A stretch of 64,000 nt of DNA from NCBI RefSeq assembly GCF_963576615.1, contig NC_088714.1, positions 37,427,143-37,491,142 on the forward strand, written 5' to 3'. This DNA is from Watersipora subatra. Its lineage: Eukaryota; Bryozoa; Gymnolaemata; Cheilostomatida; Watersiporidae. Of the stretch, positions 58,001-64,000 are shown piece after piece. Below the pieces are notes generated by a model. It worked only from the letters and a program-made list of their open reading frames with translations. It was not told where the DNA came from and ran no database searches. The position numbers and the translations under genes are program-made. Position 1 is the first letter of the stretch. Each line of letters starts with the position of its first letter.

Positions 58001-59975
58001 GGTGGCCACTACCTATAATTATATCAATGAAAACTTCTCTTGTATGCGTCTCAAAGTTTCAGCCTCCTCTGACCCAAAGTAACACAAAAGGCTTCGAGAA
58101 AGGGTAAAAAAACCTTAGACCATATACATACATATGTACATGCGTATATATATATATATAAATAATATAATATTCATCTATTCCACCATTCTATATTGTT
58201 GTATTGTGGACAAATAAGCTATCATGCTAGTAAGAGAAGACTTCCAAATGTTGAAACCATGAAGACCAATGAATAAATCAAAACTTAAAATCAAATGTGA
58301 GTGGACAACTTTGAGGTTTGAGCTCTAAAACCAACATACCTGGTAATCAACATTCGTCTTCACGACAAAAAAGAACAGGAAGAGTGCATATTTTGTTGTC
58401 CTGTGGGTTGCATCCAAAAGGTACAATTTTGAACCATACTTCTTCATCATACGCTGTTGATGCATAGTTTGGTGGACGAACAAGAACTTGGATTCATCAT
58501 TTGATGGCTGGAAATAAAAGCTCTGTCCTCGGCTTTCCCACTCATTCTCGATTGTCAACTGGAGATTCTCTTGGTCAGATTTAGAGTAGCTAAAACAATT
58601 AATTTTCAAAACAAAACTACATGTATAAATGCTAGAGGTCAGGGAGAGATAATTTATCATGTACATCTACATCGTAATATTATTACCATATATGCATTAA
58701 TGGCAAGGCCATATACGGCCACTCTTTACATGAATTCCTCAACCTGACACAGAGTTAAGCCTTAAATACACATAATTTAGTAAGGGAACTATGAGCTTAT
58801 AGCCAATCGCATTAAACATTGAAATTAAAGGAGTTACTAGCCATTTACTAGCTAATTTCTTGTGTAAAAGAACTGGATTTTGTTTAGCAAGTGGAATTGT
58901 AATGAACAATTTCAGCTGTTGCTGTTTTATCACATTCTCATATACTCCTACAATACACATACACAAACATACAAGTACACTATACTGTCGTCTTACAATG
59001 TTGAGGAGAGTGCAAGTTGAATGTGGTTTTTGAATGTGGTGTCTGGTCACCAGGGTAAAACGGGTGTTCAATAGCGAGACATTTGGGCAGCTAGTCCTCA
59101 CAAACTCAGCCAAGTGGTCTTCAAAAGAAAATACGTTGTGTTTAAAAAAAAAACATCCTTCTACATCATGACACAGGAATTCAACGATGAGCAAATATCG
59201 GGAAAACCTGACAATCACCAGAGGCACCAGGTCAACAAACCACTGCATAGTGTATATGTAGGTGGGTTTTCGCTAAATGGTATCTAGTTGTGTTAGCTGA
59301 TGCCTTACAGCAAAATCTGGTAGTTATATGAATTTGAGAACTTATTTTCCTAATTAAAAGTCGTCACTATATTCACACATACCTTTTATCTCCTTCAATG
59401 AGTATATTCCATGGGTTACTAATGAATATATCTTTTTATTCACCAAGTCATCAACTGGCAGTGACATCTCAGCCACCTGGTACGGTAATAAACCTATTCA
59501 TCCACTACATCTTGTTTGCAACAGTAAACATTTTTACCTTAATAATTATTACTGTATTGTATTGGATTTAACCGCTGTTGCGGGTATCTTTTTAAGGTTG
59601 AGATGACTAGAAAATTTTGCATAGGCCTATTACCTTCCCCATAAGGTGACCAGAGTGAGAATCTATGGGTGGTATCTTGAGCTCAAACACCACCTCATAT
59701 ACAGAAATGAGGAGTTGCTGACGAAGCTTCTCGGATATTAGCTCGCGATTAAATTTTGTTCCTGATGAAAGCTACATAAAAGAAGAAACATACTATTGTT
59801 TGTGTGAACTTCTGCTCAAATTTATCATGTTCAATTTTCTAGCTAGGAGATAATGACATTTGACCATGATCTGACCTTATAATCGGTAAAGCGAATGAGT
59901 TTTTTCATGAAGAATTGCGCTGAACAGCCAGTTTTATGAGACGGACAGGGTCGATTCCGTGTCTTCACATTAGCA
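55065..59975 (-). CDS. Spliced MULE-transposase / SWIM zinc-finger protein
   Basis: Minus-strand exons join in phase: 59975-59876, 59771-59634, 59476-59383, 59118-58997, 58589-58340, 58012-57859, 57707-57569, 57426-57303, 56600-56428, 55999-55318 and 55124-55065. An N-terminal region with TRNRPCPSHKTGC, IRFTDYK and DSHSGHLMGK resembles the DNA-binding part of CaRF-like proteins (inference). It is followed by YSKSDQENLQ, then the Mutator-type DDE core: KLYLLDATHRTTKYAL, FCMTDYLLAEINALESSFP, LLCDFHREQAW and NTNNGVESINEKF. The SWIM finger follows as CSCLSWSSSKHPCKH (C-x-C-x9-C-x-H). Exon 59118-58997 seems frameshifted: its start fits one frame and FKNHIQLALSS, which fits the next exon, lies in another. 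The first exon is unresolved; a candidate begins at 60199. The gene could be a domesticated transposase or a recently decayed one. Confidence 0.82.
56711..57130 (+). pseudogene. LINE reverse transcriptase remnant in an intron
   Basis: In shifting plus-strand frames: MRSYGLNKNILDMVKSFLLH, VKINGAFSSYV, GAPQGTKLKPL (RT motif B, usually GxPQGSxLGPLL) and LRLEKIQRYATRMILP (thumb). Several stops separate the parts, and the segment between motif B and the thumb is missing. It lies antisense in the intron between exons 57426-57303 and 56600-56428. Confidence 0.65.
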
Positions 59976-60263
59976 CTGTGATCATTTGATAACAGCGTGT
60001 GGAAAAAAATATAGCAAAATTATATCCAAAGGGAGTTTTTCATTGATCAAGGGTATAGTTGTGATGTGATGACCTAGTCTGAAGAAATAAACAAAGCACC
60101 CATTGCAAACGGAATAACAAAACCAAAGAATTGTACAAAAGACTGTGTATTGTGAAGCGCCCAGCATTTGTAATCTTTAGTTACACAGCCCATGAATACC
60201 TGTCATTGTGAAACAAAGGAACTCATCATGTTAATCAACTTCTATATTAGTATTTATGTATCC

Positions 60264-60877
60264 TGTCGTAAGAGCATTATACACCTCTTACGGAACTACT
60301 CATCCCCTTTTATTTAACCATTTTTGATATGATTAGGAAACAGCTTTCTGGACTCTTGGTAGCCTGACACGCCGATTTGTTATTCCAACTTCCTAACACC
60401 TGCTATTTTATTGCTTAGCATAATTGTTATCTGCTTCTTTGTACTTACTCGCTTACTTCCTAGGAAGCTTACGCTACGCCCAATCGTCTGTGATCTACGG
60501 ATGTGATGATTGCCTGACTGATTAGGCAAACATATATAAGCCTGCGTAGATCAGAAACAATTCGAATTCCATATTTTACTCACGCTCTACGTATCACTCT
60601 GCTCTTGTATCACTCTTTATATTTTTAGACTTGCGCAATTAGTATCAGCCATTGACTTGATTAGCCTTCATATATTTTATGTTTTTGCAATTGAAAGTTT
60701 GAATTTTTTAATAAATATCTGTTTTTAAGTTTTTCAGCTAAAACAAACCAGTCTAATTCTTGACATTAATTCTACATCTGAAATACAGTCCTTTAAATTC
60801 GCACATCATAAACCAACTACTTGAACCACCAATTCAGCACTTATAGTTAATAATCCTTTAAACAGAGGGTCATTACA
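60264..60877 (+). repeat. Candidate 5' LTR of a Gypsy-like element
   Basis: The right edge ATTACA is followed by a primer-site-like sequence. Inside are CATATATAAGCC (TATA, about 60530) and AATAAA (60710). The left edge is uncertain: TGTCGTAAGAGCATT at 60264 starts an 8-bp hairpin (CGTAAGAG/CTCTTACG). A start at 60201 (TGTCATTGTG) is also possible. The other LTR is not in the window. Confidence 0.45.
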
Positions 60878-60878
60878 A

Positions 60879-60894
60879 TGGTCCCGCGAACCGG
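60879..60894 (+). promoter_or_regulatory. Candidate primer binding site
   Basis: TGGTCCCGCGAACCGG starts with TGG as expected for pairing with a tRNA CCA end. The matching tRNA was not identified with confidence. Confidence 0.5.
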
Positions 60895-60956
60895 ATAGTT
60901 GGCAGAAAGTTTCAATTTTAATAGTGAAAATTTTTCTTAACAATTGTATTAAAATT

Positions 60957-63266
60957 ATGTCTGCTCCTACTACTGAAGATATTTTGAATAGCTTGGAAAC
61001 ATTTAAACAAGGAACTAATGAAAGATTTGAGGAATTGGAAGAAAAGTTGTTTATTCGGCAAGAGCGGAGTATAGATAAAATACGCGAGGAAGTCAGTGAA
61101 ACTCTAAAACGACTTGAGAGGAATTTTGGAGATATGGTAACTCGGTTAAGTGACACTATACAAGAAAGTTCAATCACCATCAACAACAAGCTGAGGCTAC
61201 TCGCAGGCTCTGATGCCAAAACAACTCTTGCCAGAACTCCGACCTTAGGAGATCTATCCAATGAAGCAGACGATGCAGACGGTAAGTCAATTATTTCTGA
61301 AAACTCTTTTAATTCAAATCCAAAAGACTGGTTAAAATTTTCATTAAAGTGTTTTAATGGCGATTCCGCCGAATTGACATGGCATGAATTTCTGTGCAAA
61401 TTTGAGACAAGTTGTGTTTTCAATTCAGTGCCAAATAGCAGCAAAGTGGCTGTGCTGGGATTTTATCTGCAGGGTATTCCCAAGACATACTATGACGAGA
61501 TCATTAGCGATGATAAGTCGATAGAGTTTAGTGGACTGTGCATAAGACTTAGGACTAAACTAGATGCTAGTCGCGGCTCTGATCAAGCTGCGCTGGAGGT
61601 ATCGGTAACTCACCAGAAACAGGGTGAGCCCGTTAAGGATTATTACCGGAGGTTTCGGCAGGTGGTGGCCAATAGTGGAGCACGCCTTTCCGACCCATTT
61701 GTATCATTACATTTTAAGCTTAATTTATGTGATAGCATTAGAGAAAACATGCTCACCGTTTCAGAAAGTTCAATAGAAAAGCTAGTGAAAATGGCATGTT
61801 CTGTAGAGACTGGTCAACAGGCAATTAATAGACTAGGCAATGGCAAAAAGAAAGCTGCCGAAGCTATGGGGTTTGACATGCCACCCCAAAACGGAAATTT
61901 TGAGAGATCTAAAAAGGGGTTCAGAGGTCAAAATAACCCTATGACGAAACAGACAGCGGAAAGACGTTGCTATACTTGTGGTTCAAATGAACATCTGCAG
62001 AAATTTTGTTTGGCATCGCGTCGTACAGGTGCTGCAACACGGTCACCTTATAACGCTGCCCAGCATGGGCCGCAAGAACAATTTGGGCAAAACCACAAAC
62101 CACCGGATCATTTTCCTGTTTTGAGCAATGGTTGGCAAAATTCAAACCAATACTACGATGTTCCAACGTATTTGCCACCATACCCGCAGCAACAAAGGGG
62201 GCCGACCCCACACCATGACCGCCAAGCATACCCTACTCAGACTAAACCACCTGCCAGACGACCCCCGAATGACAATATGGCTTTAGACAATTGTGCAGTA
62301 TTTGATTGCAATTCTTTTGTCGAAGTAGTTGATTTTGCTGTGGAAGAGAATAGTGACAACTCCGACGATTTGTGCATTTACTCATTTGATATAGACAGTG
62401 ACATTGAGCCAGCTGAGACTGACAGTATTTGTGCACAGATTAACTCTAAGAATGCCATCACACTGACTGACCCTATAAGCAATAAATCAACTATTGTTGA
62501 CAGGCGTAGAGCGTTTCCTAGATTTTACAACCAAATCACTGATGCGCGAACACTACTCACACTTTTGATATTGTTTGTGTCATGTGGTGTAACAAGTGGT
62601 CAGAAACCTATGCTGTGCAGACCGGATCACGCTATAGCCAGATTTAAATTTCCTGAAATTCCTGTTTGCATACTTCCTGATGTTGGCGCTGTACACAAAC
62701 CATATGAGCTGAACTTTGACTTGTACAAAAGAAATTTAGTACATTACCGCACCAGTGCTTTCCACTGCAAAATTGTAAAATTGGTGATTGTCACATATGC
62801 AGATTTTGTTGTGCAGAAATCAATTTATAGAACCCTCACGGTACATGATATAGCTGTGCTAGCTGCTGATCTTGCGCACGTGTCACTAGCAATGGTATGC
62901 ATAAATAGAACAAAGACCAATGCTTTGATAGACAGTAGCGCTCAGACCAGTGCGATGAGTCATGAACTCTGTAAGCAATTAACCTTGGATAAAACGTTGA
63001 AATGTAGCTCTAGATCAATTAGATTCGTGACCAACCATGCAGAAAAAGGCATAGGTCAAGCATACCGTAAACTACATGTTGAAGATGTAATCGAAACCAT
63101 TGAGACAATGTTGGTTTCAAGTGACTGCCCATATGCATTAATTATTGGAATGGACTGTTTGAGTAAATTTGGATACGTTGGCGTAGATCATCGCTCAGCA
63201 AACCTATGGCTTAGGAGCAATGTGCCCTCGCAAATAGATGTTTTAGTTGCTAATGGAAAGCATTAG
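60957..63266 (+). CDS. Gag - envelope-like segment - protease fusion ORF
   Basis: The first ATG in good position is at 60957 (769 codons; the frame is open from 60924). Residues 1-90 form a predicted coiled coil (RFEELEEKLFIRQERSIDKI). Residues about 130-310 are a capsid-type domain (WHEFLCKFETSC, QGEPVKDYYRRFRQ). A zinc knuckle CYTCGSNEHLQKFC lies at 338-351, then a proline/glutamine-rich and an acidic linker. Residues about 530-548 look like a signal peptide (TLLTLLILFVSCGVTSG). About 549-630 (PMLCRPDH, FPEIPVC, YKRNLVHYRTSAFHCK) resemble the N-terminal ectodomain of envelope-like glycoproteins of some animal retroelements. The retropepsin follows (about 655-745): NALIDSSAQTSAM has DSS in place of DSG/DTG, and ALIIGMDCLSKFG is the C-terminal motif. 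TAG ends it at 63264; no RT is seen in the next 730 bases. The ORF is intact. The envelope-like call is inference. Confidence 0.75.
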   Translation: MSAPTTEDILNSLETFKQGTNERFEELEEKLFIRQERSIDKIREEVSETLKRLERNFGDMVTRLSDTIQESSITINNKLRLLAGSDAKTTLARTPTLGDLSNEADDADGKSIISENSFNSNPKDWLKFSLKCFNGDSAELTWHEFLCKFETSCVFNSVPNSSKVAVLGFYLQGIPKTYYDEIISDDKSIEFSGLCIRLRTKLDASRGSDQAALEVSVTHQKQGEPVKDYYRRFRQVVANSGARLSDPFVSLHFKLNLCDSIRENMLTVSESSIEKLVKMACSVETGQQAINRLGNGKKKAAEAMGFDMPPQNGNFERSKKGFRGQNNPMTKQTAERRCYTCGSNEHLQKFCLASRRTGAATRSPYNAAQHGPQEQFGQNHKPPDHFPVLSNGWQNSNQYYDVPTYLPPYPQQQRGPTPHHDRQAYPTQTKPPARRPPNDNMALDNCAVFDCNSFVEVVDFAVEENSDNSDDLCIYSFDIDSDIEPAETDSICAQINSKNAITLTDPISNKSTIVDRRRAFPRFYNQITDARTLLTLLILFVSCGVTSGQKPMLCRPDHAIARFKFPEIPVCILPDVGAVHKPYELNFDLYKRNLVHYRTSAFHCKIVKLVIVTYADFVVQKSIYRTLTVHDIAVLAADLAHVSLAMVCINRTKTNALIDSSAQTSAMSHELCKQLTLDKTLKCSSRSIRFVTNHAEKGIGQAYRKLHVEDVIETIETMLVSSDCPYALIIGMDCLSKFGYVGVDHRSANLWLRSNVPSQIDVLVANGKH

Positions 63267-63529
63267 AAATAAGACAGTTTTATTTTTTGACTTCATAAAT
63301 ATATTTTAATATAGATATTATAGTATCCATTGAGTATTTTATTCGACTTTCTAAATTTTAATTGCGCAGTACCACAATTTTGGCTAGTATATAATTTTGT
63401 TTGTATTCCCATTTAGCTATTTTGATACTTATCAGGAATTTCCTCCTATGACACGCAAGCTGGTCCCCTAAAAAGCAAGATGATTGTTTCTCATTCTGGT
63501 ACCCTCCCCTTTCAAGCATTTCGTAACCA
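63267..63529. other. AT-rich sequence after the Gag-protease ORF
   Basis: No ORF or RT motif in any frame. Confidence 0.5.
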
Positions 63530-63645
63530 TGCTTTGAGTTTTAGCCTAAAAACAATGATAGTGCTCAAGCCATGACGCAACACGTACTTCCTATATTACA
63601 CCGGAGTCCAACTAACTGAGCTAGCTGGTAGCCAGAATACCAGTC
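63530..63645 (-). repeat. tRNA-like SINE head, tentative
   Basis: The minus strand reads AGCTAGCTCAGTTAGTTGGA, which fits a polymerase III A box. About 36 bases later comes GGCTTGAGCAC, a weak B box. The spacing is as in tRNA-derived SINEs. No tail or target duplication was found. Confidence 0.3.
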
Positions 63646-64000
63646 CCATCCGGAGTTTGGCAGGGGTTGTGATATTTCTATAAGCAACCCCTAAATCAGG
63701 TACTTTATCCTGTACTTAGAAACGGCCAACTCCTCTGCTAAAAGTTTAATGACAATGTCAAGAGACCCATTGAGCTGCAGCTGCACTGATTACCATTCGC
63801 ATATAAAAGGAACAAGAACTGTTGTGCTGGCGCTAGAATGATTTATGTTTAGGAAACTACACACACAGATATTTAGAGGAGTTGCCTTCCCACAATTGCC
63901 CCTTCTCAACTAGACCATGAAAGATACAGCTATCAACACTATTTCTACGACAATTATGAGGATTGACACTGACTATAACCACATTCATTCACCTGGCGAG
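63646..64000. other. No gene seen to the window end
   Basis: A possible TATA-like CATATAAAAGG lies at about 63800. No ORF, LTR copy or repeat was recognised. Confidence 0.4.

Noticed and set aside
59982..60167. A 61-residue minus-strand ORF upstream of the MULE gene as its first exon.
   Set aside because: Its frame cannot be joined in phase to exon 59975-59876 with a good donor. An acceptor at 60199 is noted instead, and the first exon is left open.
60806..61444. A 212-residue minus-strand ORF.
   Set aside because: It is antisense to the coiled-coil and capsid coding part of the Gag ORF, whose motifs are on the plus strand.
1..64000. Bacterial or viral contamination.
   Set aside because: Spliced genes, eukaryotic LTR and LINE elements, minisatellites and low coding density run throughout; no segment shows prokaryotic gene organisation.

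Overview
The window is nuclear DNA from an AT-rich, intron-bearing animal genome, most likely an aquatic invertebrate. The evidence is GT-AG spliced genes with short exons, metazoan-type Copia, Gypsy, LINE, piggyBac, hAT and MULE sequences, very many minisatellites, and hammerhead-ribozyme repeats of the kind known from invertebrates. The species cannot be named from the sequence alone. There are no operons, bacterial genes, rRNA genes or CRISPR arrays.

Layout. 1-6.8 kb: decayed repeats, a pogo-like non-autonomous element with a foldback inside it, a broken transposon-gene relic and an inverted-repeat element. 6.8-11.2 kb: a complete but mutated Copia element with LTRs, a half-tRNA-Met primer site and GGTAT target duplications. 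13-16.9 kb: a possible last exon, a TACATTGTG microsatellite, a sequence-perfect type I hammerhead ribozyme on the minus strand, a near-perfect palindrome, a second pogo-like copy, a 17-bp minisatellite and a 1-kb TIR element. 17.8-20.4 kb: a 26-bp minisatellite and a hAT-type element carrying a 22-bp minisatellite. 20.9-24.3 kb (minus): a three-exon gene for a small two-span membrane protein, with a LINE fragment in its first intron. 25.2-30.5 kb: three head-to-tail copies of one repeat. 30.5-34.5 kb: isolated exon candidates and a LINE fragment. 35.06-38.85 kb: a very young Gypsy-type element that has lost nearly all of gag-pol. 39.3-42.4 kb: a 3.1-kb foldback element with an 8-bp target duplication.

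44.7-52.2 kb (plus): a gene model joined by phase-compatible exons. Its introns hold a composite TIR element with a piggyBac insertion, a tandem hammerhead repeat in the sense direction, and about 1.9 kb of a 38-bp minisatellite. 55.1-60.0 kb (minus): a gene of about eleven exons encoding a MULE-type transposase core followed by a SWIM zinc finger, with one exon apparently frameshifted. 60.3-64 kb: the 5' part of a Gypsy-like element with one 769-residue ORF. The order in that ORF is Gag, zinc knuckle, a signal-peptide plus envelope-like segment, then a retropepsin with an altered active site. No reverse transcriptase follows within the window.

The most notable items are the two hammerhead loci (one intronic and tandem), the Gag/envelope-like/protease fusion, the spliced MULE-SWIM gene, and a piggyBac insertion whose empty site is preserved in a neighbouring repeat copy. 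All calls come from reading the sequence; no database search was run.
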